From the NCBI GenBank assembly GCA_937901745.1, contig CALGSZ010000130.1:22195-86194 (forward strand): a DNA stretch of 64,000 bases, written 5' to 3'. How positions within the stretch are numbered: the first letter of the stretch is position 1; each line of letters starts with the position of its first letter. The DNA comes from an uncultured Chloroflexota bacterium (lineage in GTDB: Bacteria; Chloroflexota; Chloroflexia; Thermomicrobiales; UBA6265). Shown one piece after another: positions 1 to 8,318 of this stretch. The position numbers and the translations under genes are program-made. The notes below the pieces were generated by a model, which was given only the letters and a program-made list of their open reading frames with translations, had not been told where the DNA came from and ran no database searches.

Positions 1-1
1 T

Positions 2-607
2 GTCGGCTGGCACCTCAGCTACCGTGAGCCGGATGTCCCGCGCGACATGATGATCTACACGCAGACCTCGCCCGACGTGACCCGGCTGATGAGCGAGATC
101 GAGCGCCTCTCCGAGGAGATGACGGGCGGCAAGGGGCTGACGGTCGCCTTTGACGAGTTTGTCCAATGGCCGATGTGGTGGTACTTGCGGGACTACCCGA
201 ACAAGCGCTTCATCGGCTCCTCGGTCTCCGGCGCCCCGGACGACGCGCCCATCGTCATCGTCGCTGATTACCGGGCGGGCGAGGCGGACCAAGTGCTGTC
301 CGGCTACACCGCGCAGCAGTATGTCCTGCGCTGGTGGTTCCCGGAGGAGACGTATCGCGGATTCGCGATCGCGCCGGAGCTTCCGGTCGGTCGCTCCGCG
401 TGGAAGTCGAGCGCCGATCCTCACGGCCCCGTCGCCATACTCCGCTCGATCGCTGACACGATCGGCAACCAGCTCACGCCGGAAGGGCAGCTCCGCCTCT
501 ACCGGCTCGTGATGTACCGCGACCTCGACTGGAGGATCGGTCAGGCCAACTTCCGCGTCTACATCCGGAACGACCTGTTGCCATACTTCAACGGCATCCG
601 ATACTAG
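2..607 (+). CDS. C-terminal part of an Agl23/TIGR03663-type GT39 membrane glycosyltransferase (5' truncated by window)
   Basis: The frame is open from base 2, so this is the 3' end of a longer gene; methionines at 47 and 50 are internal. The visible part begins with the stretch SYREPDVPRDMMIYTQTSPD and carries a WPMWWYLRDYP segment. These resemble the extracytoplasmic C-terminus of TIGR03663 (Agl23-like) proteins, multi-spanning GT39 relatives that transfer sugars from lipid carriers outside the membrane. The next gene downstream has an equivalent region (WPMRWYFRDFP, then IVIAPDD against IVIVADY), so the two are tandem paralogues. The stop is at 605-607, about 90 bases before the next start. 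The family is recognised from memory and no search was run; the exact sugar reaction is unknown. Confidence 0.7.
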   Translation, partial: VGWHLSYREPDVPRDMMIYTQTSPDVTRLMSEIERLSEEMTGGKGLTVAFDEFVQWPMWWYLRDYPNKRFIGSSVSGAPDDAPIVIVADYRAGEADQVLSGYTAQQYVLRWWFPEETYRGFAIAPELPVGRSAWKSSADPHGPVAILRSIADTIGNQLTPEGQLRLYRLVMYRDLDWRIGQANFRVYIRNDLLPYFNGIRY

Positions 608-699
608 CCCGAGGGCCGGCTGACCGGCCCGCTGCCAGGGACGAGCGGCGCGGCCGACGCGATGCGCCGCCCACGCGCGATGAGGGATTGCGAACGACG

Positions 700-3663
700 A
701 TGGCGGAGACGACCTATGACGCCGGTCAGACCGTGTTGGACCGGGCGCTCGATCTCTCCCGAGTCCGCTGGCTGACGATCGCCGCGCTCCTGGCGATCGT
801 CATCGGCGCCGGCCTCCGGCTCGCCCAGCTCGACGAATTCCCGCTGTCGCCCGCCGAGGCACGCCGCGCCTACCAGGCGTACTCCTTCTACCGCGGCTCG
901 ACCTCGGGACCGGGGCAATCGCTCCCGGAGACGGCGCCAGCGCTCGCGCTCCTGCAGTCGCTCAGCTTCTTCCTCTTCGGCGCAACGGACGCGACGGCCC
1001 GCCTCGCCTCGGCCCTGCTCGGCCTGGGCATCGTCCTCGTCAGCCTCGCCCTTGGCCGATTCATTAGCGGGCCCGCCGCCGTCGGAATGGCCGCGTTCGC
1101 CGCGATCTCGCCCACGCTCCTCTACGGCTCGCGCATCGCCGACCCGCAGATCGCCGTCGCGTTCTTCTCGCTCTTTGCCCTCTACGCGCTGCTGCGAATC
1201 GGCGTCGCCACACCCGGCGGGAGTGGTCGCCACGGTTGGAGCATCGCCCTCGGCGCGGCGCTCGCCGCGGGCTACGCCTCCGCCCCAACGGCGCTGACGG
1301 TCTACATCTGCCTCGCGCTCGCCCTCTTCGTTGACCACATCACGTCCGGGCAGCGGCAAAGCGCCCTCTCGCGCTACTTTGTCGCCGTGCGCGAGACCCC
1401 GCGCGCCATCCCCGCCGCGATTGCCAGCTTCGCCGCCACCATCATCATCCTCTATAGCTGGCTGTTCACCGACTTCTCCGCCCTCTCCGGGATCGGCGGG
1501 GCGCTCGCCGACTGGGCGCGGCTACTGACGACAACAAGCTCGACCACCCCGACCCAGTTCTTCCTGCTCGCCATCCTCCTCTACGAGCCGCTCGCCGTCC
1601 TCTTCACCATCGTCGGCGCCAACCGGGGTACCGGCAGCGCCGCCACTAGCGGGATCGGCTGGTCGTTCTTCGTCACCTGGTTCGTCGCCGCGCTGCTCAT
1701 CTTCAGCTTCAGCTCCGGTCGCGCCCCGGAGCACACGATCCTCGTCGCCCTCCCGCTCATCCTGCTCGGCGGGGCGGCGCTCGGCGAATTCCTCGCCTCC
1801 TTCAACTGGGTCGGCGCGGGCGCGGGACGCGCCTGGAGCCTCTTCGCCGTCTATCTCGGCCTCATCGTCGCCCTCATCGGCTTCTTTGTCCGCGTCTCCA
1901 GGATCAATGACGCCCTCAACGAGAACCAGGCAACTTTCCAGGCGCTCGCCATTTTCATCGTCGGCGTCGTGCCCTTCGGCTTCGTCACCTATGTGCTCGT
2001 CAGGCGCGAGCTAGCCATCGGCTCCGGCCGCTACGCGGCGCTGATGATCCTCACCGTCGCCGCCTTCTTCCTCAGCGCCTACGCGATCCGCTCCTCCGTC
2101 ATGCTCAGCTTCTACAACGCGGTCGAGGGCACGGAGCCACTCGCGCAGCGGACGACGACTCCGGCCATGCTGCGCCTCGTCGAGCGCGTCCAGAAGCTCT
2201 CGCGCGACCTGACCGTCACCGAGGGCTCGACGCAAGACCCAACCGGCGGGCACAGCGTGACGATCGCTATTGATGGGCGGCCGGAGTTCCAGGCCCGGTG
2301 GCCCATGCGCTGGTATTTCCGCGACTTCCCGTTCGCGCAGATCGTCGCGGGAGGACAGGCCCCGCTCAGCAACGCGCAGATCGTGATCGCGCCGGACGAC
2401 GCGGGCATGGCCGAAGCCGGCTACACGCCGAGCGAGTACCCGCTCGTCAATCGCGTGCCGGTCGCCTACACCGCGCCGAGCTTGGGCGACATCCTGGCCA
2501 CGATCGTCGTGCCGTCTCGGTGGGACACCGGCCTCCGCTTCCTGATCGAGCGCGAGCCGCTGACCCTCGCGCCGCCGGAGTCCGTCGCGGTCGGCTTCAA
2601 CGCCGAGCTTGCCAATCGCCTCTTCCCTAACACCGGACCGTTCGGCCTCTTCGATCGACCCGGTCCCGGCGCGGGCCGCGGCCAGTTCAACGGCCCGCGC
2701 GGCATCGCCGTCTCGCCGGACGGCTCGACGGTCTACGTCGTGGACATGGGGAACGCTCGCGTGGAACGCTTCGATTCGCTCGGCGCCTTCGTCGGCTCCT
2801 GGGGCGGCGAAGCCGGGGGCGTCTCGTTCGAGCGGACGTCCGCCGGCCTCGGACCGACCGGGATCACCATCGATGCGAACGGGATGATCTATGTCACCGA
2901 TACCTGGAACCACCAGCTCGTCGTCCTCGACGACACGGGCCGGGAGATCCGCCGGTTCGGCACCTTCCAGGACACGCAAGACTCGCCAGATCCGAACGTC
3001 GGCACCGGCATGTTCTTCGGTCCGCGAGCTGTCGCGGTATCAGGTGACGAGATCTACGTCGTCGATACCGGCAACGAGCGAGTGCAGGTCTTCGCGCTCG
3101 ACGGCACATTCCGGCGGGCGTTCGGCGGCTACGGCAGCGAGCCGGGCAAGCTGATCGAGCCGGTAGGGATCGCGCTCGGCCCGGACGGCCGCGTCTACGT
3201 GGCCGATAGCGGCAACTCGCGTATCTCCATCTTCGCCTCGGACGGGACGCCGCTCGAGCAGTGGCCGGTGGACGCCTGGCTCGGCCACGCCTTCTTCGAG
3301 CCGTACCTCACGTTCGACGCGGCCGGGTACCTCTATGCCACCTCGTCCGCGACCGGCAGCATCGAGGTCTTTGGCCCCGACGGCTTACCGCGCGAATCGC
3401 TCACCGAGATCAACGGCGAGCGCCTGCAGCAACCCGTCGGTATCACCACCGCCCCCGATGGCGCGATCATGATCACCGATATGGGACGCCACGCGGTATT
3501 CCGGTACGAGCCCCCGCCGCCGGCCGAGGAAGACGAGATCGTGGACCTGGAGCCGCAGCTGCCCTTCGAGGCCTCGCCAGAAGCCACTCCCGAGGCGACG
3601 CCGGCGGCCTCACCGGAAGCGAGCCCGGCTGGCTCCCCACCGGCATCCAACCTAGGCGGATAG
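700..3663 (+). CDS. GT39/Agl23-like membrane glycosyltransferase fused to an NHL beta-propeller
   Basis: About 987 residues. The N-terminal ~460 residues are a multi-spanning membrane region with an early acidic motif (LDEFPLSPAEARRAY) like the first loop of GT39 enzymes. Residues ~500-630 match the soluble tail of the upstream paralogue. From ~640 to 930 come at least five NHL-type repeats with recurring GPRGIAVSPDG, VYVVDMGNARV and VYVADSGNSRI segments, predicted to form an extracytoplasmic propeller. The tail is a low-complexity ATPEATP/SPEASP linker. ATG 700 has GAGGG 13 bases upstream; TTG 688 in the same frame is an alternative start. Transfer of a lipid-linked sugar outside the membrane, with the propeller binding a partner or glycan, is inferred. 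Confidence 0.75.
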   Translation: MAETTYDAGQTVLDRALDLSRVRWLTIAALLAIVIGAGLRLAQLDEFPLSPAEARRAYQAYSFYRGSTSGPGQSLPETAPALALLQSLSFFLFGATDATARLASALLGLGIVLVSLALGRFISGPAAVGMAAFAAISPTLLYGSRIADPQIAVAFFSLFALYALLRIGVATPGGSGRHGWSIALGAALAAGYASAPTALTVYICLALALFVDHITSGQRQSALSRYFVAVRETPRAIPAAIASFAATIIILYSWLFTDFSALSGIGGALADWARLLTTTSSTTPTQFFLLAILLYEPLAVLFTIVGANRGTGSAATSGIGWSFFVTWFVAALLIFSFSSGRAPEHTILVALPLILLGGAALGEFLASFNWVGAGAGRAWSLFAVYLGLIVALIGFFVRVSRINDALNENQATFQALAIFIVGVVPFGFVTYVLVRRELAIGSGRYAALMILTVAAFFLSAYAIRSSVMLSFYNAVEGTEPLAQRTTTPAMLRLVERVQKLSRDLTVTEGSTQDPTGGHSVTIAIDGRPEFQARWPMRWYFRDFPFAQIVAGGQAPLSNAQIVIAPDDAGMAEAGYTPSEYPLVNRVPVAYTAPSLGDILATIVVPSRWDTGLRFLIEREPLTLAPPESVAVGFNAELANRLFPNTGPFGLFDRPGPGAGRGQFNGPRGIAVSPDGSTVYVVDMGNARVERFDSLGAFVGSWGGEAGGVSFERTSAGLGPTGITIDANGMIYVTDTWNHQLVVLDDTGREIRRFGTFQDTQDSPDPNVGTGMFFGPRAVAVSGDEIYVVDTGNERVQVFALDGTFRRAFGGYGSEPGKLIEPVGIALGPDGRVYVADSGNSRISIFASDGTPLEQWPVDAWLGHAFFEPYLTFDAAGYLYATSSATGSIEVFGPDGLPRESLTEINGERLQQPVGITTAPDGAIMITDMGRHAVFRYEPPPPAEEDEIVDLEPQLPFEASPEATPEATPAASPEASPAGSPPASNLGG

Positions 3664-3695
3664 CGCCACCGCTCCTGTCACACGCGCGGACGACG

Positions 3696-4907
3696 TCACC
3701 GCGGCTCGCCGGAGGAAGGCGTCGTCTCCGGCTCTTCGGAGAGGAGCCAGTTCTCGAAGCGCTCGCTCAGCGCCTCGCGGTTGTCCACCCAGTAATTCCA
3801 GTTCTGCGTGAACTGGACGGCCTTGTTCTGCGGCGCGCTCGGCAGGATCGCCTTCCGGTCCTCCCGCAGCAAGTTGAACGCGTCCCGATTGACCGGGCCA
3901 TACGGCAAGAGCCGGGAGAAATTGGCCGTCGGCACCGCGCGGGTCGCGAAGTTGATGAAGTCCATGGCGACATCCGCGTTCGGCGCCCCCTTCGGCACCA
4001 CCCACGCGTCCGCCGTCAGCATGCCACCAAACCACTGGATGCGAACCGCATCGTGGATATCGAACTGCTGAAGCCGCACGTTCCACCCGCTCGCCATCGC
4101 GGCCAAACCCGAGCTAACGAGCTCGATCGGCTCCTTGCTCTCCTCCCACCACACGATGACGTTGCGCCGGATCCGATCCAGGCTCGCGAACGCCCGCTCC
4201 ACATCGAGCGGATACAGCTCCTCCATCGGGACGCCGTCCGCCAGCAGCGCGAACTCGAGCGTCCCCACCGGACTCCGTCGCAGCACCCGCGCCTGTTCCG
4301 GCTCGAGATCCACGCCAGGCTCCGGCGGCGTCACGTCCCAGAAATCGGCCCAGCTTTGCGGCGCGCGGGTCGTGCCCGCCGGATACAACATGACCGTGGA
4401 GGAATACGCGACGCCGACGCCGTACTGAAGCGTGATGTCGTCGTAGAGCGCGGACCGGTCGACCACCTTATAGTCGATCGGCTGGAGATACCCCTCGCGC
4501 GCCAACACGAGCACCTCTTCCATCGGCAGCGTCAGGACGTCCCAAATGACCTCCCCCGCGTCCACCTGCTCGCGCAGCACGCCGATCTCCGCCGTCTGCG
4601 TCTGGATCGTCGCGCCCGTTGCCTCCGAGAAGGGATCAAAGAACGCCGCCCGCTGCGCCTCCTCGTACGGCCCACCCCAGACGGCGATCGTCAACGCTCG
4701 CCCGCTCCACTTGGTCGGGTCGGCGTATCCCGGCACCGGCGAAGCAACCACGCCCTGGGTCGGAGTCAGCGTCGGCTCGGGCGTCGGTGAGGGCGTCGGC
4801 GTCGAGGACGAAGAGTTCGGGTCATCGTTCTGGCACGCGGCAGCCGCGCCGACGACAGCGGCGGACAACGCGCCGAGGACCGCGCGCCGGCTCACGCGGC
4901 GAGTCAT
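3696..4907 (-). CDS. Extracellular solute-binding lipoprotein, PotD/polyamine-binding-like
   Basis: The start at 4907 gives MTRRVSRRAVLGALSAAVVG, a Tat-like twin-arginine leader ending in a lipobox (AAAC), so the mature protein should be a lipid-anchored receptor. A Ser/Thr/Pro linker follows, then a family 1/8 binding-protein fold with LTIAVWGGPYEEAQRAAFFD, typical of spermidine/putrescine-type receptors. An upstream extension of the frame to 5033 only adds sequence overlapping the preceding gene. The start lies 20 bases after the stop of the paralogous receptor at 4928-6211, so both are probably one transcript. No permease or ATPase gene is adjacent. The ligand is unknown; polyamine-like is a guess from the family. 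Confidence 0.8.
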   Translation of the reverse strand: MTRRVSRRAVLGALSAAVVGAAAACQNDDPNSSSSTPTPSPTPEPTLTPTQGVVASPVPGYADPTKWSGRALTIAVWGGPYEEAQRAAFFDPFSEATGATIQTQTAEIGVLREQVDAGEVIWDVLTLPMEEVLVLAREGYLQPIDYKVVDRSALYDDITLQYGVGVAYSSTVMLYPAGTTRAPQSWADFWDVTPPEPGVDLEPEQARVLRRSPVGTLEFALLADGVPMEELYPLDVERAFASLDRIRRNVIVWWEESKEPIELVSSGLAAMASGWNVRLQQFDIHDAVRIQWFGGMLTADAWVVPKGAPNADVAMDFINFATRAVPTANFSRLLPYGPVNRDAFNLLREDRKAILPSAPQNKAVQFTQNWNYWVDNREALSERFENWLLSEEPETTPSSGEPR

Positions 4908-4927
4908 CAGATTCGGCGAGTGCCCTC

Positions 4928-6211
4928 TCACGGGGTCACTCCGTGCGGCGTCGGCGTCGGATAGAGGCACGGGCCGCCGAGCAGCCAGCAATTGAACTGC
5001 TCGTTTGCCTCGGTTTGGTGCCGCGCCCACCAAGCCGTATTCACCCGGATCAACTGGTCGAGATGCTCCGGCGCGGTCGGCAGCACCGGTCGCAGCGACC
5101 GGTCAATGAAGTCGAAGGCAGTGGGCACGACCGGACCAAGCGCGACCGCGCGCGCCAGGGCCGCCTGCACGGACGGAGCAGTCGCGAAATTCACCATATC
5201 CACGGCAATATCACGCGCCGGGCTCCCACGCGCGATGACCCAGGAGTCCGGCAAGATCAGACCCTGATTCCATATGAACGCGATCGGCCGGCCATCGCGC
5301 TGCCCGGCCACCACCCGATAGTGCCATGCCGCGGCGAAAGCCGCACGCCGGCGCGAGAGCCATTGCACCGGCTGCTGGCCGCTGTCCCACCACAGATCGA
5401 CGATCCTGCCGCTAATCCGCTTCAGGCTTTCGATCGCCCGCGGCCCGTCCAATGGGTATAGCCGATCTGGCGACACGCCATCCGCCAGCAGAGCGAACTC
5501 GAAACTCGCGAACGCCTGCCGTGGCAACGCCCGGCGTCCCTGCCACCGCTCCCGGTTCCACCACTCTCGCCACGTCTGCGGCTCCCCAATCCGGAGCACG
5601 GCATCCCTGCGAAAGGCGCTGACGATCGCGTAGGCGTACGCTGGAACGGCGGCCTCCGTCGGCGCGAACGGCTGAAAGCGGTCCGCCTGCACCTCTTCGG
5701 GAGCAATCGGCTCCACCACGCGGCGCTCCAGCGCGGTCTCCGCCCAGATCGAATCGACCAGGAGCACGTCGGCATACGGCTCCCCTGCTCGCACCGACTC
5801 GACAAGCTGCGCGTAATCGGTCGTCATCTCGCGGATGGTGCAGCCAGTCGCCCGCGCGAACGGTTGCCAGACGTACTCCCGTAGCGCCTGTTGGACCTCG
5901 GCGCCCCACGCCGCGACACGTAGCGTGCGGCCAGCCCACCGGCCGGGGTCATCGAAACCAGGAACGCGGCCAACCGGCGTGCCAGGGAAGAGCGTCGGCG
6001 TCGGTGTCGGCTCCTCATCCTGGTCGTCGCCGCAACCCACCAGCACAGCCGCGGCCCCCGCGACGGCGAGACCGATCGCCGTGCGCCGGCTCAGCCGAGC
6101 GCCATCCAAGTCCCGCTTCGCCTGTCGAGAATCGCTGCGCCCGGTCACGGCACTCGGTCCGTTTACTGGAAAATGACCACTCGCGCCACCCGCCTGACTG
6201 CCACCTGGCAT
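4928..6211 (-). CDS. Second solute-binding lipoprotein, paralogue of the downstream receptor
   Basis: The N-terminal region contains LSRRTAIGLAVAGAAAVLVG followed by the lipobox Cys and a PTPTPT linker, i.e. a twin-arginine-like lipoprotein leader. The mature part parallels the next gene: GRTLRVAAWGAEVQQALREY against GRALTIAVWGGPYEEAQRAA, then matching blocks (FEFALLADGV with LYPLD; DSWVIARGSP against DAWVVPKGAP). The two genes arose by tandem duplication and have diverged. The start is uncertain: ATG 6211 has AGGAG directly against it, and GTG 6148 is closer to the signal peptide. This is the first gene of a two-gene unit with no transporter membrane or ATPase component. Confidence 0.75.
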   Translation of the reverse strand: MPGGSQAGGASGHFPVNGPSAVTGRSDSRQAKRDLDGARLSRRTAIGLAVAGAAAVLVGCGDDQDEEPTPTPTLFPGTPVGRVPGFDDPGRWAGRTLRVAAWGAEVQQALREYVWQPFARATGCTIREMTTDYAQLVESVRAGEPYADVLLVDSIWAETALERRVVEPIAPEEVQADRFQPFAPTEAAVPAYAYAIVSAFRRDAVLRIGEPQTWREWWNRERWQGRRALPRQAFASFEFALLADGVSPDRLYPLDGPRAIESLKRISGRIVDLWWDSGQQPVQWLSRRRAAFAAAWHYRVVAGQRDGRPIAFIWNQGLILPDSWVIARGSPARDIAVDMVNFATAPSVQAALARAVALGPVVPTAFDFIDRSLRPVLPTAPEHLDQLIRVNTAWWARHQTEANEQFNCWLLGGPCLYPTPTPHGVTP

Positions 6212-6444
6212 CTCCTGGACGAGGGTCGGAAGGAACGCGACGCGAGCCCGACAGCCCATCAGACAGCCGTCCTAGACCGCCGCTGTCGCTGATGCTAGCA
6301 CGTTCGTCACCCCGCGGAACCGGCCGCGTCCTGCCACGGCCGCCCCGATCTCGCGCAGGGAAACACATTACCCACTTCATTTGGCCGTCAATGGCGTAGG
6401 ATTTGCATAGAGCGCGCCGCTGCCGGCAGCAAGCGGGCCGCTGG

Positions 6445-6466
6445 GCGTGTGCGCATGCGCGCGCAC
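6445..6466. other. Alternating purine-pyrimidine tract (Z-DNA-prone) in the 6212-6528 intergenic region
   Basis: Twenty-two consecutive bases alternate purine and pyrimidine, centred on TGCGCATGCGC and rich in GC/GT steps. They lie in the ~317-base divergent region between the receptor pair and the small gene at 6529. I see no convincing promoter hexamers elsewhere in this gap. The pattern is direct; any structural role is inference. Confidence 0.5.
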
Positions 6467-6528
6467 TCCGCCGCGTCAGTAGCGACCGGGAGGCCGGCGC
6501 CCGGAAACCGTGACCTGGGAGGGGCGTG

Positions 6529-6801
6529 ATGGAAACCTACAACCTGTACATGGACGAGATTTCGAGCGGCTCCGAGCAGGATGGCGAAGGCACGTATGAA
6601 GTCCAGTTCCGGATCGTCCCGAACAGCATTGACGACGGCGATCCAGAGAACAACGCCGTGCTGGCCAACCTCAACCTGCTCGACCTCATCGATCTGCGCG
6701 ACGCGATCCAGCAGATGATCGACGAGGTCGCGATGTCCTCGATCGAAGCAGAGCTCGAAGCCCAGGAACAGTCGACAGCTGAGGAAGAGATGACGCCGTA
6801 G
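6529..6801 (+). CDS. Small acidic hypothetical protein
   Basis: Ninety residues beginning METYNLYMDEIS, strongly acidic, with no membrane segment or signal peptide. A leucine-rich central helix (NLLDLIDLRDAIQQMIDEV) is followed by an acidic, glutamine-rich tail. A strong GGGAGGGG at 6517-6524 sits 4 bases before ATG 6529; GTG 6526 is also in frame but too close. I do not recognise the family. Codon use matches the surrounding genes and the ribosome-binding site is good, so expression is likely. It converges on the methyltransferase gene with about 38 bases between stops. Confidence 0.65.
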   Translation: METYNLYMDEISSGSEQDGEGTYEVQFRIVPNSIDDGDPENNAVLANLNLLDLIDLRDAIQQMIDEVAMSSIEAELEAQEQSTAEEEMTP

Positions 6802-6839
6802 CGCGGCGGCGCCGGCGTCAGCCTGCCGGCTCGCTCATC

Positions 6840-7586
6840 TCACGGGCCAGTGGGCTTGCGACCGCCGAAGACTGCCAGCTCGAAAACCTTGAAATAGCAG
6901 TCCACGTCCTGATAGCCGATCTCCCGGAGCCAGGCGCACTGGTCTTCCACCGGAGCGAGGATGTTGGCGACTTTGTCCGGCCGGTAAACGTGATCCCTCG
7001 CCACTTCCTCGCGAGTTTTTCCGGAGCCGATGCGCTGGTGGTAGGCGTAGATCGAGTCCACGAGCAGCTCGTCCGACACCTGCTGTAGCCACGGCGTCGC
7101 TGACGAGACGTGCTCGATATTGATGAACCACCCGCCGAGCGCAAGCAGATCGAAGATCTCCTTGTAGATCTCGCGCTTGCGCTCGTCGGGCTGATGGTGG
7201 ATCGCAAACCCCGAGGCGATGAGATCGAACGGGGCAAGCGCCGCCACCGCATCCACCCAACCTCTCCGCCCGAAATCGGCGAGAACGTAATGGCGGCGGT
7301 CCCCTTCACCGAGCTGGGAGCGGGCCGCCTCCATCATCGGCTCGGAAAAGTCGAGAAGCGTCGCCTCCGCCTCCGGGTAGGCGCTCAGAATCGCCGACGC
7401 CACCGTCCCCGCGCCGCTGCCGAGATCGAGAAACCGGCGGACAGGCTGCTCGCTCGCCGCCACGACGCGCAGCATGATGGCAAGTTGATCCGCCGCGTAT
7501 GGGAGCCCGCCCCGCACGCCGCTGACGAACTTCGCGACGAGCGCGGGATCCTGCCACACGACATCGCGCCGCTCCGTTTCCGCCAC
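6840..7586 (-). CDS. Class I SAM-dependent methyltransferase
   Basis: A Rossmann-type methyltransferase of about 248 residues. Motif I is FLDLGSGAGTVA, followed by the acidic strand TLLDFSEPMMEAA that should bind the SAM ribose, the post-motif LIASGFAIHHQPD and the later GGWFINIEHVSSAT. This layout fits Methyltransf_12/25-type small-molecule or tRNA-modification-like enzymes; the substrate cannot be read from sequence. GTG 7586 is chosen because GGGGAGGAG precedes it by 4 bases on the minus strand; an ATG 33 bases further up has no such site. A member of the long dispersed repeat lies just upstream (7625-7736), so its promoter region is repeat-derived. Confidence 0.8.
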   Translation of the reverse strand: MAETERRDVVWQDPALVAKFVSGVRGGLPYAADQLAIMLRVVAASEQPVRRFLDLGSGAGTVASAILSAYPEAEATLLDFSEPMMEAARSQLGEGDRRHYVLADFGRRGWVDAVAALAPFDLIASGFAIHHQPDERKREIYKEIFDLLALGGWFINIEHVSSATPWLQQVSDELLVDSIYAYHQRIGSGKTREEVARDHVYRPDKVANILAPVEDQCAWLREIGYQDVDCYFKVFELAVFGGRKPTGP

Positions 7587-7624
7587 AGCTCCTCCCCTTC
7601 TCCACGGCCCCAAATCCAAGATCG

Positions 7625-7736
7625 TTCTACTCTACACCCCGAGCGGCATTCCCAGGCAGAGACCGAGCCCGGACAGCGCGTCACCCGCCCCGGGCATCCC
7701 CCCGATACCCGCCGAGCCCCACCGTCCCCACCAGCC
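7625..7736. repeat. Long dispersed intergenic repeat, copy A (~112 bp)
   Basis: Copy A begins TTCTACTCT and includes CAGCGCGTCACC, GCCCCGGGCATCCC and CACCGTCCCCACCAGCCA. It aligns along its length with 54033-54152, with scattered substitutions and a small indel. It lies between the methyltransferase start and the short hairpin repeats. Open frames through it on both strands encode similar Arg/Pro-rich nonsense at both loci, which explains spurious ORF calls. The rest of 7737-8318 holds only the short repeat units listed separately; I see no gene there. Confidence 0.7.
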
Positions 7737-7850
7737 ATCACCATCGGAGAATCGGGCAGGAACCCGTACCCACCATTCACGCGATGCCCGTCACGTATCC
7801 CTTGTGGGAATGGAATCGGTACCCTTCTCGGGACGACGCCCCCAATTCGA

Positions 7851-7892
7851 TGGGGCGGAACTTGTGTCCGCCCATCGGCCGAAGGCCGATAG
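7851..7892 (+). repeat. Double-hairpin intergenic repeat unit (copy 1)
   Basis: The unit has two dyads. The first is GGGCGGA-N7-TCCGCCC (7853-7873). The second is ATCGGCC-GAA-GGCCGAT (7874-7890). Related copies are at 8066-8107 (inverted), 8236-8277, 53923-53965 and 54221-54262. All lie outside genes. The structure resembles REP-type elements, but I know no named family for it. Confidence 0.75.
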
Positions 7893-8065
7893 CATCGCAC
7901 ACGAATCGTCCAAAGGCGCCAAGTGATAGAAACATCCACGGCCTTTCGGTCCGTCTGTGGCTGCCGGTGCCTCCCCTACGACGGCCACGCGCCTCCAACC
8001 CACGTCCCGGATCGCGGCGACCCACCCCGCCGTGCGCGATTCAAATTCGCGCCATGCGGAAACAC

Positions 8066-8107
8066 CTAGGGCCCTGCGGGCCGGAGGGGCACGGGTCCCG
8101 CCCCTAG
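8066..8107 (-). repeat. Double-hairpin repeat unit (copy 2, inverted and diverged)
   Basis: Read on the minus strand it runs TAGGGGCGGGACCCGTGCCC, then TCCGGCCCGCAGGGCCCTAG, matching the layout of the other units with several substitutions. It is the only copy in reverse orientation and is flanked by CTAGG/CCTAGG ends. Confidence 0.55.
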
Positions 8108-8235
8108 GAGGGATTGTCGGTGATTCGGCATCATTTCCGGAGGAGTTCGCGATGCCGGCCGGCGTCAATGGATGTGTCGGGCACGGCGGGGCGGAATACG
8201 TCCTGGGGGGAGAGGCGAACGGACGCATCATTCGC

Positions 8236-8277
8236 AGGGGCGGAACCTACGCCCACCCGTCGCCCGAAGGGCGATAG
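8236..8277 (+). repeat. Double-hairpin repeat unit (copy 3)
   Basis: It begins AGGGGCGGAACCTACGCCCA; the second dyad is TCGCCC-GAA-GGGCGA (8260-8274). Compensating changes relative to copy 1 (TCGGCC/GGCCGA to TCGCCC/GGGCGA) keep the stem paired, which suggests the structure matters. It lies 40 bases beyond the moxR stop. Confidence 0.65.
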
Positions 8278-8318
8278 GAACTAACCCCGCTCTCCAACGG
8301 GGGCGCCCCATCACGCCA

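Noticed and set aside
3261..4790. A 509-codon plus-strand frame crossing two genes
   Set aside because: It overlaps the NHL gene in another frame and runs antisense through the receptor gene; composition is Arg/Pro-rich shadow sequence.
7385..8025. Minus-strand frames giving YRPSADGRTQVPPHR-like peptides
   Set aside because: They arise from the intergenic repeats; the same peptide-like string occurs at 53.9 kb where there is no gene, and changes do not favour codon structure.
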